Of a DNA stretch of 64,000 nucleotides, positions 46,705 to 55,981 are shown piece after piece (position 1 is the stretch's first letter; every line of letters starts with the position of its first letter). The position numbers and the translations under genes were made by a program. The stretch is from assembly GCA_029259945.1 (NCBI GenBank), contig JAJDEF010000021.1, forward strand, positions 1-64,000, read 5' to 3'. The notes under the pieces were generated by a model. It was not told the origin of the DNA, ran no database searches, and saw only the letters and a program-made list of their open reading frames with translations. The DNA comes from Planctomycetota bacterium. Its GTDB lineage: Bacteria; Planctomycetota; Planctomycetia; Pirellulales; Lacipirellulaceae.

Positions 46705-48507
46705 TTAGGAAGCCAGGGCCAGGGGTTTTCTAGCCCGGTGCGAGAGAAACAATAGCAGCAAGCCCCCGCCGGCAAGTGCTAAAGTGGTTGGCTCAGGTAT
46801 GGTGCTTGCTGGCGAAGTGACTGACGGCAAGATGGTCCCAAAGCTGCTATTAAACAGGGCGAGATCAGCTTCATCCACGTCGCCATCCCCATCGGCGTCA
46901 CCCATGGCATGCGTAGCGTCGAGCAATGTGCCAAAACCGTTTTGCCAAGTTAAGAAGTCGGCCCCATCGATATCGCCGTCCTCGTCGAAATCGGCCGAGG
47001 CCACATCAAACAGCGTATTGAGTCGCCAAGCTAAGCCGAAATCGCGAGCCGTGGCACCAGAGACTTTTAGTGTGTAAGTACCTGGGCCCAGGCCGGTCTG
47101 GTAGATGTGCTCTACGTTATCAATCGTGCTGAGGCTCTCGTCGACAAGGGTACCCAAGAAAGTAGTCGTTGAGTCGTAGAAGGCAAGGTCGAGATTAGCG
47201 AGTGATTCGCTGCCAGAGAATTGGGGACCTGGTTGGGTATCGGTCACTTCCACATTCCAAGACATGATGATCGAGAGCTCGGTGGCTGTACTGCCAACGG
47301 GGATTTCGAAGTTGTAAAACAGGTCGCTCCCGGGGCTCACGGTTTGGTAGTCCCAGCCGTGCGAGTTGACCGTTTCGACCGAGGTCCCAGTGGCATCGGT
47401 ACTGCCTACCGTCTGTCCACCCGCTGTCATTAAGTAGCTATTGTAGACGTTCAGTTCGCCAGCTCCAAAGATATCGTCCAAGGGCTGCGTGGTGGTGCGG
47501 CCCCAGGGATTGGGCACGCCGGTCGAGGGTTCGACAAAACTGGCAAACTCCTGCTTGGTCGCTCCAGCCATCACGATGGCTTTCATGGTTTCTGAGTTTG
47601 CCGCATTCGTACCGGCCACAATTTCATGCAACATGGCAACGGCACCGCTCGTCGAGGCAGTCGCCGCACTGGTATTTCCCAGTGGTGAGACGACATCAGG
47701 TTTTAATCGTCCTGGCCCATAAAAGCTGGCCGTCGTACCACGGCTGTGTTGCCCACTTGAGCGTCCCAGCGCCAGAGCATTGTAACTGTGGCTCAGTAAC
47801 TGTGGGTGAACAAGTAATGGATTTGGGTTGGTGGCACCGCTCCCGTTGTTATTGAGCCCCACTACCGCAGTTACATTGTCTCGGTCGATCATAAAATCGA
47901 ATCGTTGCAGGGCATCGCGATCTTGGCTGTCGGACCCAAAAGTTCCGACCCAGCTAAAATTCTGAGCACGAAAGTTTTGTACCTCTGGATTTTGCCCACT
48001 GGCTAAGTTGAGAACATTGTCCAGCCAACTGTTGGCTTCATAGAGTGTCACCGTGTTCGAACCTCGAGCGATGCCATTCGTGTTGCCATAGTAGAAATTT
48101 CCTACGGTAGTGGTTGCATGCACGGAAAAGCCGATGCAAGAGCCGTTGCAGGCGTTGTTGCTGCCATCGATGAACGTTACGTCTTGCCCAAAGGGATCGG
48201 TGCCGGCAGTGAAAATCGAATTATTGGGGTCTGGTTTGTAGCTTCGAACCGTTACGGTACCACCACCATCGGTGACGGTAGTGAGCGCTTCTACCTGCGA
48301 AATCGGCACACCTGCGCCATTGGGGGTTGCGCTACCCAGCTTGTCGACAAGCTTTGAGTAGTCGACGTCATCTAACCAGTCCGCCAGGGCAGGCGAAGAA
48401 ACGGCTTGGATTGCGAAGGCGATCAACAGAACGAGCCAACTTGCCTTGGCAAGCTTCTGCCCGTGACGGGTTTTACACAAAAAGCAAGATAATTTGGGGA
48501 TCATCAT
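46705..48507 (-). CDS. S8-like, dockerin and PEP-CTERM exported protein
   Basis: ATG 48507 is chosen; the frame runs upstream to a GTG at 48561 without a ribosome-binding site. The signal peptide region (about residues 20-42) is followed by a subtilase-like domain. A Ser motif NTSAATASTSGAVAML lies at about 279-293, an oxyanion-type Asn in VVGLNNNGSG near 219 and a His in GFSVHATTT near 130, but a clear catalytic Asp was not found. Two dockerin-like calcium repeats (DFDEDGDIDGADF and GDADGDGDVDEADL) precede the sorting signal IPEPTTLALAGGGLLLL with basic tail. It may be an inactive or divergent surface protease homologue. Confidence 0.78.
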   Translation of the reverse strand: MMIPKLSCFLCKTRHGQKLAKASWLVLLIAFAIQAVSSPALADWLDDVDYSKLVDKLGSATPNGAGVPISQVEALTTVTDGGGTVTVRSYKPDPNNSIFTAGTDPFGQDVTFIDGSNNACNGSCIGFSVHATTTVGNFYYGNTNGIARGSNTVTLYEANSWLDNVLNLASGQNPEVQNFRAQNFSWVGTFGSDSQDRDALQRFDFMIDRDNVTAVVGLNNNGSGATNPNPLLVHPQLLSHSYNALALGRSSGQHSRGTTASFYGPGRLKPDVVSPLGNTSAATASTSGAVAMLHEIVAGTNAANSETMKAIVMAGATKQEFASFVEPSTGVPNPWGRTTTQPLDDIFGAGELNVYNSYLMTAGGQTVGSTDATGTSVETVNSHGWDYQTVSPGSDLFYNFEIPVGSTATELSIIMSWNVEVTDTQPGPQFSGSESLANLDLAFYDSTTTFLGTLVDESLSTIDNVEHIYQTGLGPGTYTLKVSGATARDFGLAWRLNTLFDVASADFDEDGDIDGADFLTWQNGFGTLLDATHAMGDADGDGDVDEADLALFNSSFGTILPSVTSPASTIPEPTTLALAGGGLLLLFLSHRARKPLALAS

Positions 48508-49009
48508 CGAGAATGAAGCTTTATCGTGTGACCTGAAGACACGCAGACACTGCCAACACACCTACGGGCAGTCGAGATCTGCGAAGGCTTAGTACGGATC
48601 ATCTGTTCCATGGCGGGATATCACTGGGCGAACCGCCGCCTCTGTACGACGGGTCCCCCGGTCGTACTACACTCTGTTACCCCATTGTCACCTTGTTTAT
48701 CGATTTGTTCAAGGTTTTTGGCGTCCTGTTTTTTCACGAGGGGCCGAGAATGGGTCCGGTTTTCCAATTGGTACGCATTTGAGGGATATCTGATGGTATT
48801 TTCCTGGTGGAATTTGAAGACCTCGTAAGGAGGACAATTAGAATATTCGGAGGCAAAAGCACTTGTAAAATAGGGCCGAATGGCCGCAAAGGCGAACGAA
48901 CGGTAAGTCTGAGTTGTCCAGACGCATGGACATGCCTTAGACTGTCGAGATTATTCGCTGCGTTTCTGCGATAGCTAGCAAGTGTCCCCACCTCGACCCC
49001 AGACCCAGA
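48508..49009. other. Intergenic region upstream of cysD
   Basis: No clear gene is supported. A possible 11-codon leader frame (starting MVFSWWNLKTS) with an upstream GAGGGA lies at 48793-48828. An AAGGAGG sequence at about 48829 has no start codon at a useful distance. An Rrf2-type operator for the cysD promoter was not identified. A minus-strand frame over 48734-49540 is a shadow of cysD. Confidence 0.4.
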
Positions 49010-49921
49010 ATGACTTCCTATAACCTCACCCATCTCAAACAGCTTGAGGCGGAAAGCATCCACATTATCCGCGAAGTGGCTGCCGAGTTCGACAATCCGG
49101 TGATGCTTTACTCGGTTGGCAAGGACTCGTCCGTCATGGTGCGGCTCGCTGAAAAAGCGTTCTACCCGGCGAAGCCCCCCTTTCCGCTGATGCATGTCGA
49201 CACGACATGGAAATTTCGCGAGATGATTGAATTTCGCGAAAATCTCATCCGCAAAGAACTTGGGTGGGATCTGATTGTCTACATCAACGAAGAAGGCGTG
49301 AAGCAGGGCATCGGCCCTTTCACGCACGGAAGCGACGTGCATACGGACATCATGAAGACCGACGCGTTGAAGCAGGCACTCGACAAATATCAGTTCGACG
49401 CTGCCTTTGGAGGTGCTCGGCGCGACGAAGAAAAATCGCGTGCGAAAGAACGTGTTTATTCTTTTCGCGACAAAAAACACACCTGGGATCCTAAAAACCA
49501 ACGTCCCGAACTCTGGAATCTTTACAACGGCAAAGTGCATAAAGGCGAAAGCATTCGCGTCTTTCCGCTTAGCAACTGGACTGAGCTAGACGTTTGGCAG
49601 TACATCTACCTCGAGAACATCCCGATCGTCCCGCTCTACCTCGCCGCAAAGCGTCCTGTCGTCAATATCGATGGCACGTTGATCATGGTCGACGACGACC
49701 GCATGCCGATCGAAGAAGGGCAGAAGATTGAAGAAAAGGTGGTCCGCTTCCGCACGCTTGGTTGCTACCCGCTCACCGGGGCGGTGGAATCGACCGCCGC
49801 AACGCTCCCCGAAATCATTCAAGAGATGCTGCTCGCCACCACATCGGAACGGCAAGGCCGAGTGATCGACCACGACCAATCGGGGTCGATGGAAGAGAAA
49901 AAACGTAAGGGATACTTTTGA
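49010..49921 (+). CDS. cysD: Sulfate adenylyltransferase subunit 2
   Basis: CysD forms, with CysN, the enzyme that makes adenosine 5'-phosphosulfate (APS) from sulfate and ATP. The 303-residue PP-loop protein has [17 protein letters not shown] (PP-loop, about residues 35-50) and the family segments [28 protein letters not shown] and [14 protein letters not shown]. The stop TGA at 49919-49921 is directly followed by the 5' arm of the S23-type element. The GTPase partner lies 520 bases further downstream, an unusual separation for this pair. Confidence 0.96.
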   Translation: MTSYNLTHLKQLEAESIHIIREVAAEFDNPVMLYSVGKDSSVMVRLAEKAFYPAKPPFPLMHVDTTWKFREMIEFRENLIRKELGWDLIVYINEEGVKQGIGPFTHGSDVHTDIMKTDALKQALDKYQFDAAFGGARRDEEKSRAKERVYSFRDKKHTWDPKNQRPELWNLYNGKVHKGESIRVFPLSNWTELDVWQYIYLENIPIVPLYLAAKRPVVNIDGTLIMVDDDRMPIEEGQKIEEKVVRFRTLGCYPLTGAVESTAATLPEIIQEMLLATTSERQGRVIDHDQSGSMEEKKRKGYF

Positions 49922-50398
49922 AATGACGAAATCCGAATGACGAATGTCGAGTGATGAATAACGAACAGCCAGATATCCGGGGGTATGACTTAGAAGAACG
50001 AACGGCGGTTTTTTCAGAGTCGGTCATTGCCTTTGCGAAATCCATCTCCACAGGTCCCATTACTTCCCCTTTGATTAATCAACTTATTCGAGCTGCGACG
50101 AGCGTGGGAGCCAACTATTGTGAAGCAGATGATGCGGAGTCGAAGCGTGATTTCCGCCACAAAATCGCCATCAGTAGGAAAGAAGCAAGAGAAACTAAGT
50201 ATTGGCTTCGCCTGATAGCAAAAGCCTCACCCGAGCTCAAGGAGGATGCACGACTACTTTGGCAAGAAGCCAAAGAGTTGCACCTGATACTTTCAAAGAT
50301 ATACCGTACCGCAAGCGCTAATTTGAAATAGCTAAAACACTGAATGAGCCTCCGAAACAAGACTCGCTATTGTCATTCGTCATTCGGACTTCGTCATT
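49922..50398. mobile_element. S23-type cassette bounded by 25 bp inverted repeats
   Basis: The arm at 49922-49946 (aatgacgaaatccgaatgacg plus aatg) and the arm at 50374-50398 are inverted copies with 24 of 25 bases matching. They enclose the four-helix-bundle gene at 49954-50331. The left arm begins at the base after the cysD stop codon. No target-site duplication is visible. A similar partial repeat (gaattcagcattcc) lies further right at about 50426-50440. Similar cassettes with repeats of this kind occur in planctomycetes (inference from family knowledge). Confidence 0.7.
49954..50331 (+). CDS. Four-helix-bundle protein, S23/IVP family
   Basis: ATG 49954 is chosen; GTG 49951 is in frame just before it. 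The 125-residue protein is helical and shows the family core YDLEERTAVFSESVIAFA, INQLIRAATSVGANYCEADD, FRHKIAISRKEARETKYWLR and ILSKIYRTASANLK. The family is found inside 23S rRNA intervening sequences and in many other genomic places; its molecular role is poorly known and structures show a four-helix pentamer. Here it is not in an rRNA gene but between cysD and cysNC, within 25 bp inverted repeats. Confidence 0.88.
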   Translation: MNNEQPDIRGYDLEERTAVFSESVIAFAKSISTGPITSPLINQLIRAATSVGANYCEADDAESKRDFRHKIAISRKEARETKYWLRLIAKASPELKEDARLLWQEAKELHLILSKIYRTASANLK

Positions 50399-50440
50399 CC
50401 ATAATACAATCCCACTCCGCAATCCGAATTCAGCATTCCT

Positions 50441-52360
50441 ATGTCTCATCAATCTGATTTAATCGCCACCGATATTGAAGCCTATCTCAAGCAGCACGAG
50501 CATAAGGAGCTGTTGCGGTTTCTTACTTGTGGTAGCGTCGACGATGGTAAGAGTACGCTCATTGGGCGGCTGCTCTATGATGCAAAAATGATCTACGAAG
50601 ATCAGCTTGCTGCGCTCGAAAAAGATTCGGCAACCATCGGCACCACCGGCGGCAATTTCGATCCGGCATTGTTAACCGATGGTCTTAAAGCCGAGCGCGA
50701 GCAGGGCATTACTATTGATGTGGCCTACCGCTATTTCTCGACCGCCAAGCGTAAGTTTATCATTGCCGATACCCCCGGTCACGAGCAGTACACCCGTAAT
50801 ATGGCCACGGGGGCGAGCACTTGTGATTTGGCGATTATTCTCATCGATGCCCGGCACGGCGTGTCTACCCAAACCAAGCGACACTCGTTTATCGTCTCGC
50901 TGCTTGGCATCAAGCATGTGATCGTTGCCGTCAACAAAATGGATTTGGTCGACTTTTCAGAAGAGACTTTCAATCAAATTCAAAGCGACTATATCGATTT
51001 TGCAACTCGGCTAGATATGAAGGACTTGCACTTCCTTCCACTCTCGGCCCTGCACGGTGACAACGTGGTCGACCACAGCGAGCACATGCCGTGGTACGAA
51101 GGCTCGACGCTGATGCATCTGCTCGAGCATGTGCATATTGCCTCGGACCGCAACCTGATCGACTTTCGCTACCCAGTGCAATTCGTCAACCGTCCGCACC
51201 TCGATTTCCGTGGTTTCTGCGGCACGATTGCCTCGGGGCGTATCCATAAGGGCGATGAGGTGATGGTGTTGCCTTCGCGCAAAACAAGTCGCGTCCAATC
51301 GATTGTCACTTACGATGGCGAACTCGAAGAAGCTTTTGCCCCGTTGGCGGTCACGCTGACGTTGGAGGATGAAATCGACGTTAGCCGTGGCGATATGCTG
51401 GTTCGTCCCGAGAATGTTCCGCAGATGTCTGATTCGTTCGATGCAACGATTGTTTGGATGGCGGAAGAGCCTTTGCTGCCTGGCAAGCAGTTTTCCATCA
51501 AACAAGCGACCAAGACGGTTACGGGAAACATCTCGACGTTGCGTTACAAAATCGATGTCAATTCTTTGCATCGCGAAGATGCCCCGTCGCTTGCGCTCAA
51601 CGAAATCGGCCGTTGCCAAGTGCAGCTCAACCAGCCAATCGCTTTTGATGGCTACCGAAACAATCAGGGCACGGGTGCGTTCATCATCATCGATCGCATC
51701 ACCAACGTCACGGTCGGTGCGGGGATGATCCTGCAGCGTACCGCTGGTGACAAGCAAGACCACTGGGACGACCAAGCCGACGAGCATTTGCAAACCGAGC
51801 GCAGCAATGTCACCGCCGAAGAACGGCAAGCCCGCTATGGCCAACAGCCGGTCACCGTGTTACTCACTGGCTTAGCCGGCGCCGGCAAGACCACCATTGC
51901 CTACGCATTGGAGCGCAAACTATTCGACACGGGCCGAGCTTGTTGTGTGTTGGACGGACAAAATATGCGACGAGGCATCAGCCGTGACCTTGGCTTCACA
52001 GCCGACGACCGTAGCGAAAACCTTCGTCGTAGTGCTGAAGTCGCAAAACTGATGAACGAAGCAGGAATGGTCTGCATCGCTGCTTTTCTCGCCCCTAGCG
52101 AAGAGGTTCGACAAAAAGCGGCGGAGGTGGTCGGTCGCGAGCAGTTTTTAGTGGTGCATCTAAACGCCCCCATCGAAGTCTGCCGCGAACGCGACCAAGA
52201 GGGCCTCTACGGCGCGGCTGACGCAGGCGACATCGCCAACTTCCCCGGCGTTAGTGCTCCGTACGAAGAACCGGTCGATGCCGATTTGGTGCTCGCCACC
52301 CATGAGTTGGATGTTGAACAATGTGTCGAACAAATCATGACCTGTATTGCCAAGCAGTGA
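50441..52360 (+). CDS. cysNC: Fused sulfate adenylyltransferase subunit 1 and APS kinase
   Basis: The N-terminal part (about 1-450) is the CysN GTPase: [17 protein letters not shown] (31 onwards), [12 protein letters not shown], and NKMD at about 165, followed by beta-barrel domains. The C-terminal part (about 465-639) is an APS kinase with Walker [26 protein letters not shown] and the FLAPSEEVR segment. Together they use GTP hydrolysis to drive APS synthesis and then convert APS to PAPS. The 639-residue length is that of a CysNC fusion. The ATG 50441 starts [13 protein letters not shown]. Confidence 0.95.
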   Translation: MSHQSDLIATDIEAYLKQHEHKELLRFLTCGSVDDGKSTLIGRLLYDAKMIYEDQLAALEKDSATIGTTGGNFDPALLTDGLKAEREQGITIDVAYRYFSTAKRKFIIADTPGHEQYTRNMATGASTCDLAIILIDARHGVSTQTKRHSFIVSLLGIKHVIVAVNKMDLVDFSEETFNQIQSDYIDFATRLDMKDLHFLPLSALHGDNVVDHSEHMPWYEGSTLMHLLEHVHIASDRNLIDFRYPVQFVNRPHLDFRGFCGTIASGRIHKGDEVMVLPSRKTSRVQSIVTYDGELEEAFAPLAVTLTLEDEIDVSRGDMLVRPENVPQMSDSFDATIVWMAEEPLLPGKQFSIKQATKTVTGNISTLRYKIDVNSLHREDAPSLALNEIGRCQVQLNQPIAFDGYRNNQGTGAFIIIDRITNVTVGAGMILQRTAGDKQDHWDDQADEHLQTERSNVTAEERQARYGQQPVTVLLTGLAGAGKTTIAYALERKLFDTGRACCVLDGQNMRRGISRDLGFTADDRSENLRRSAEVAKLMNEAGMVCIAAFLAPSEEVRQKAAEVVGREQFLVVHLNAPIEVCRERDQEGLYGAADAGDIANFPGVSAPYEEPVDADLVLATHELDVEQCVEQIMTCIAKQ

Positions 52361-52397
52361 CGGGTGCGTGATTCATTAGTACGGTTAGAGCTCGATT

Positions 52398-52907
52398 ATG
52401 CCTATTCGGTATGAATTACAAGCGTCGGATATGTATTTTATCACAGCTTTTGAGCGTCACTGGAAACAACGCCGCGTAGACAAATACATGACCGCTATCT
52501 TCCGTGTAGCAGCAGTAGTCTTTCTGTTATGCGCACTCGCGACTGTCATACAAGAAGAATGGGGCTCTGCAATTCTTGCTGTTTGCTTTTCGGCGTTGAT
52601 TCTATCGCGACGGTACCTCAATCGGTTGGTTATTGTACGCAATATCAGGAAGTCGCCATACTACAACGGCATAATGAGAGCTTCACTCACAGATGATGGA
52701 CTACTTACAAAAGGTGCCATCTCTACAGAGGATGTAAGTTGGGACGCATTCACTTACGCAGTTCGTTTTTCCGATGGCATTCTATTGTATCGAGGCCCAG
52801 GTTTGTTCAACTGGCTAGCAGACTCGGCACTTGCCGAAGGCTTTACACCCGAACAAGCAGAGTCCGTAATTCAGAAGCATGTTTCAGATTATCGGCAGTT
52901 TGTGTAA
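52398..52907 (+). CDS. YcxB-like membrane protein
   Basis: The 169-residue protein has two membrane segments (about residues 33-48 and 57-72). A soluble C-terminal region has GAISTEDVSWDAFTYAVRFSDGILLYRGP, which resembles the YcxB-like domain. Start ATG 52398 follows 37 bases after cysNC. A role is unknown; location after the cys genes may be coincidental. Confidence 0.7.
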   Translation: MPIRYELQASDMYFITAFERHWKQRRVDKYMTAIFRVAAVVFLLCALATVIQEEWGSAILAVCFSALILSRRYLNRLVIVRNIRKSPYYNGIMRASLTDDGLLTKGAISTEDVSWDAFTYAVRFSDGILLYRGPGLFNWLADSALAEGFTPEQAESVIQKHVSDYRQFV

Positions 52908-52946
52908 GAAGCGTGGGTAAGAGCAGCGCTATCGCTCTGGGTCTCT

Positions 52947-53351
52947 TTAGTACACGAACAAAGACACAAAACCTGCTTGCTCGAAGTGCTTATCTGCGGT
53001 CAGCGCTTCGGTAATACCGTACTCTTGCATTACTACAAACGAAGTGCAGTCGGTGAGCGACCAGTGCTTATCTGGACGATGCGAAAACAAGGCAACGCCT
53101 CGCTGAAATAGATCGTGAGATGCACCGACAACAGTCCAATTCTTATCGCTTTCGATCAAATCGAGAAGGGCAACAAACTGCGCTCGTTGAATAGGGGAAG
53201 ATAGTGCATCAGCAACTTCGGTGAGCACCCATTCGGTTGTGATGATCTGTCCTGTATAGCTCGCAGCGTACTGAACTGCCCGTTGATGGCCTTGGTCGCG
53301 GTTATTGCCAACTGCCAAAAAGTAATAGGTATCTCCGAAGATGGTCTTCAT
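52947..53351 (-). CDS. PIN-domain ribonuclease toxin, VapC type
   Basis: The 134-residue PIN domain has the acidic active-site pattern: Asp7 (FGDTYYF), Glu45 (TEVADAL), Asp101 (LTDCTSF) and Asp120 (TADKHFEQAGF). VapC toxins cut RNA and are neutralised by a small antitoxin. The gene overlaps the upstream antitoxin gene by four bases (ATGA), as typical VapBC operons do. Targets are unknown. Confidence 0.87.
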   Translation of the reverse strand: MKTIFGDTYYFLAVGNNRDQGHQRAVQYAASYTGQIITTEWVLTEVADALSSPIQRAQFVALLDLIESDKNWTVVGASHDLFQRGVALFSHRPDKHWSLTDCTSFVVMQEYGITEALTADKHFEQAGFVSLFVY

Positions 53352-53590
53352 TGCCGTTTCTGCTGGCCATGGAGGTAATGGTCGTGATTGATTGCCAAGT
53401 CGGTCGGAAGACCTTCGACAGAGCCTATAAAACCTTTCATGCGTTCATAGAGAGTCGGTATTTCTGACGACTCAGCAACCTCAGTTGAATCGGTCGTCAA
53501 TAGTTCAATGCGCACCTTCAAACCCTCGGCCAGCGGCGTTTCTTCGTCCAGAACGATCTTTCCATTCTCGACGTGCCCGTTGACTACCAT
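53348..53590 (-). CDS. Putative antitoxin of the PIN toxin
   Basis: ATG 53590 is chosen because the protein then begins MVVNGHVENGKIVLDEETPL, a typical antitoxin-like N-terminus; the frame extends upstream to 53710 through a region without similarity. The 80-residue product overlaps the toxin start by four bases. The N-terminal strand pattern (GKIVLDEETPLAEGLKVRIELL) resembles small antitoxins with an AbrB-like or related fold; this is inference. The pair lies between a YcxB-like and a DinB-like gene. Confidence 0.7.
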   Translation of the reverse strand: MVVNGHVENGKIVLDEETPLAEGLKVRIELLTTDSTEVAESSEIPTLYERMKGFIGSVEGLPTDLAINHDHYLHGQQKRQ

Positions 53591-53769
53591 CGCTAGATCC
53601 CCTTGGTTGTTGATACCGTTACCACACCTGCAATTGTACCCCATAGTCTCATAGGCTGGAACAAGCAATAACGATGTTCTGGCCTGCCTAGTCTGTGGAG
53701 GTGTCCCCAACGGCGGCGAAGCGTTATATTGTTATTTTCTGCTCACATCCGCTGATTTATGGGACGACG

Positions 53770-54270
53770 ATGAAAGCTACGGAACTACTTCGTTTCCAGT
53801 TAACCCTAAGTCATGATATGACTGCGGCTCTATTGGCTGACCTGCAAGATGCGCCGCTAACTTCACCTACGCCCAACAGCGGGAACCATCCCTGGTGGGT
53901 CGCTGGTCACTTGGTGTATTCCGAAGCAAATCTTACGAGTCAGATCCTGCTGGGTACGCCGAATCCCTTGGCTGAGTGGAAAGGAATCTTTAGCGGTGGT
54001 ACACAACCTTCGGACGACGGGGCTGGGTATCCGCCTTATGCCGACATTCTGGCCAAATGGGACGAAGTGCGTGCGAATACGCTCGCTATTTTTGATTCGC
54101 TTTCTGACGACGATCTTGATAAGCCATCGGCCAATTCGCCCGAGGGTCGTGAGGCGTTTTTCGGCACCTACGGCAAAGTGTTTTCCATCATAACCCTTCA
54201 CCCGGTCATGCACCGCGGCCAACTGGCCGATGCCCGTCGCGCCTTGGGTCGCCACAAGCTGATGTCCTAG
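53770..54270 (+). CDS. DinB-like four-helix protein
   Basis: ATG 53770 gives 166 residues starting MKATELLRFQLTLSHDMTAALL. The pattern of an early helix, HPWWVAGHLVYSEAN (His near residue 40), and HPVMHRGQLADARRALGRH near the C-terminus matches the DinB/DUF664-type metal-binding four-helix bundle (YfiT-like). Such proteins are often thiol-dependent enzymes such as bacillithiol or mycothiol transferases, but the substrate is unknown. Its neighbour at 54306 is only 35 bases away. Confidence 0.82.
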   Translation: MKATELLRFQLTLSHDMTAALLADLQDAPLTSPTPNSGNHPWWVAGHLVYSEANLTSQILLGTPNPLAEWKGIFSGGTQPSDDGAGYPPYADILAKWDEVRANTLAIFDSLSDDDLDKPSANSPEGREAFFGTYGKVFSIITLHPVMHRGQLADARRALGRHKLMS

Positions 54271-54305
54271 TCAGCTAATTTCGCTCGGAACAAGGACAAG
54301 AACCC

Positions 54306-54593
54306 TTGGAAAAAATCGGCATCGCTTTTCGTTCGACGCTTACTGCGCACGAGGTACGCGATTCTTATATCAAGCCCCTGCGGGCAGCTCTCAAAAAGCA
54401 TCGAGCGGGCATCTACAGCAATCACCTTCGCCAGGTCGACCCAGATGCGGTCGCCCCGACCGAACACTTGCTTGTCTTTGAAGTCAACGACTTCAAAGAA
54501 GGCTTGCGACTGTTGCGGGTTGAGCTAGAAAAAATTGGCTTGCCGGGGGAAGTGCAATTCCAAAACCTTAATCCCTCGTCGCCCGGGTATTGA
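54306..54593 (+). CDS. Small hypothetical protein with TTG start
   Basis: TTG 54306 is chosen because AAGGA lies about nine bases upstream and no in-frame ATG gives the same N-terminus. The 95-residue product (MEKIGIAFRSTLTAHEV..., later HLLVFEVNDFKEGLRLLRVELEKIG) is soluble with an alpha-beta pattern. It follows the DinB-like gene by 35 bases and is probably in the same transcript. No family is recognised. Confidence 0.6.
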   Translation: MEKIGIAFRSTLTAHEVRDSYIKPLRAALKKHRAGIYSNHLRQVDPDAVAPTEHLLVFEVNDFKEGLRLLRVELEKIGLPGEVQFQNLNPSSPGY

Positions 54594-54609
54594 GAGTAGG
54601 GTGGTTTCC

Positions 54610-55035
54610 TCAGATATACCACATCGGCCCAGCCTTTGCTGTTGCTTGGTCGACTAGGCTGGCCAGCGAAATTTCGCTTAGCCGCGCGCGCCGGGCGGCG
54701 GTGAGTTCTTGGCAGACTTCGAGCAGTACGGGCGCTAGGGGTGAAGAGGCGGAGGCACAGGTGGCGGGCTCGGTGTTGCCCTCCACGACCTCAAGCACGT
54801 CTGCCAATGTGACTTCTTGCGGCGGACGATTGAGACGGTAACCCCCGGCAGCGCCTCGCGTGCTGCTGACGAGGCCCGCCCGCTTTAGCTCTTGTAGTAT
54901 TTGCACGAGGAAGGGTGAGGGGATGCCATGCTGCTCGGCGATACGCCGTCCCCGAACCGGCTCGCCTGATTCAAAATGCTGTGCCAACTCGAGCATGGCA
55001 AGGCACGCGTATTCGGTTTTTGCGTTGAGGAGCAT
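54610..55035 (-). CDS. Rrf2-family transcription regulator, CymR-like
   Basis: The 141-residue protein has the Rrf2 winged helix (LNAKTEYACLAMLELAQ, GRRIAEQHGIPSPFLVQILQELKRAGLV, STRGAAGGYRLNRP) and a C-terminal region with Cys93 and Cys107. The three-cysteine [2Fe-2S] triad of IscR is not complete. It lies just upstream of cysH on the same strand (about 75 bases between genes), so control of sulfur assimilation in the style of CymR is likely by context. The target site is not identified. Confidence 0.85.
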   Translation of the reverse strand: MLLNAKTEYACLAMLELAQHFESGEPVRGRRIAEQHGIPSPFLVQILQELKRAGLVSSTRGAAGGYRLNRPPQEVTLADVLEVVEGNTEPATCASASSPLAPVLLEVCQELTAARRARLSEISLASLVDQATAKAGPMWYI

Positions 55036-55111
55036 GGGTGGGGACTAGGGGTTAGGGACTGGGGACTAGGGCAGAAGTTGGTAAGTCTTTCCTAGCCCCG
55101 CACCCCCGCGA

Positions 55112-55981
55112 CTAAATTCCACTACCGTCGATTTCTTGTGGCGAATGCAGTCCGCACTCGGTTTTGGCGGTGCCACTCCAACGCCCTGAACGCTCGTCGG
55201 TCTCACCTTCTTGCATGGCACGTGTGCAGGGCCAGCAGCCGATGCTTGGGTAACCTTGGTCGTGCAACGGATTGTAGGGCACCCCTTCGTCCAAAATTCG
55301 CTTCCAGACGTCCTGCTTTTTCCAATTCGCAAGCGGGCTGATTTTTACGAGGTTGAACTTTTTGTCCCAACCCACGATAGGCGCCTGCGCACGGTCGGCA
55401 CTTTGATCGCGACGAATCCCGCTCATCCAGGCATGCATCCCGTGCGTCCCTCGGTGTAGCAACTTAATCTTCCGGTCCATGCAGCACTGAGTTGGGTTCG
55501 TTTTGTAGAGCGGCCCGTTGTGTAGCACCTCGTATTCAGGAACCGAGAGATCGGGCTTGAGCATGTCGACTTGAATGCCGTATTTATCAGCAATGCGATC
55601 GCGCAGGTCGAGTGTCTGTTGAAATTGGTAGCCTGTGTCGAGGTTAAAGACATACGTCTTTGGAGCGAGTTGGGCCAACATCGACAGGATGACACATCCC
55701 TCGGGGCCGAATGCGGTGGCCATGGTCAGGCGGGGTGCATACTGGGCGGCCGCCCACGCAATAATTTCCTCAGGCGTCGCACTTTCTAATCGAGCGCTTT
55801 GCTCGGCTAGGTCGGCAAGAAATTCAGACGTAGGCTCCAAGGGCTCGAAGCGATCTGCTTGTGCAGAGTCGCTTGGCGCGATGGAAATAGTATTGGCGGA
55901 TGGAGTCACTGGTTTCCCTTTAGGGCGGACTGTTCGTCGGACCGGTTGTGTTCGATTTGCTAACATGATCTCGATGCTCAA
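55112..55981 (-). CDS. cysH: APS-type reductase CysH with iron-sulfur motifs
   Basis: CysH reduces APS (or PAPS) to sulfite with thioredoxin or glutaredoxin electrons. The 289-residue PP-loop protein shows MATAFGPEGCVIL, the LDTGYQFQQT segment, and both cysteine pairs, TQCCMDRK and GCWPCTRAM, which bind a [4Fe-4S] cluster in APS reductases. The redox Cys is in KTECGLH near the C-terminus. The N-terminal 60 residues are a variable extension. It lies upstream of the Rrf2 gene in the same orientation. The iron-sulfur motifs favour APS as substrate. Confidence 0.93.
   Translation of the reverse strand: MSIEIMLANRTQPVRRTVRPKGKPVTPSANTISIAPSDSAQADRFEPLEPTSEFLADLAEQSARLESATPEEIIAWAAAQYAPRLTMATAFGPEGCVILSMLAQLAPKTYVFNLDTGYQFQQTLDLRDRIADKYGIQVDMLKPDLSVPEYEVLHNGPLYKTNPTQCCMDRKIKLLHRGTHGMHAWMSGIRRDQSADRAQAPIVGWDKKFNLVKISPLANWKKQDVWKRILDEGVPYNPLHDQGYPSIGCWPCTRAMQEGETDERSGRWSGTAKTECGLHSPQEIDGSGI

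Noticed and set aside
48734-49540. 268-residue minus-strand frame over the start of cysD
   Set aside because: It overlaps cysD antisense and has no recognised domain; cysD is certain.
49922-50398. 23S rRNA intervening sequence (IVS)
   Set aside because: The S23-type gene is not in an rRNA gene; flanks are cysD and cysNC.
51011-51844. 277-residue open frame on the minus strand inside cysNC
   Set aside because: It lies wholly antisense to a confident cysNC gene, has no ribosome-binding site or family features, and its composition (His/Arg-rich) is typical of a shadow frame.
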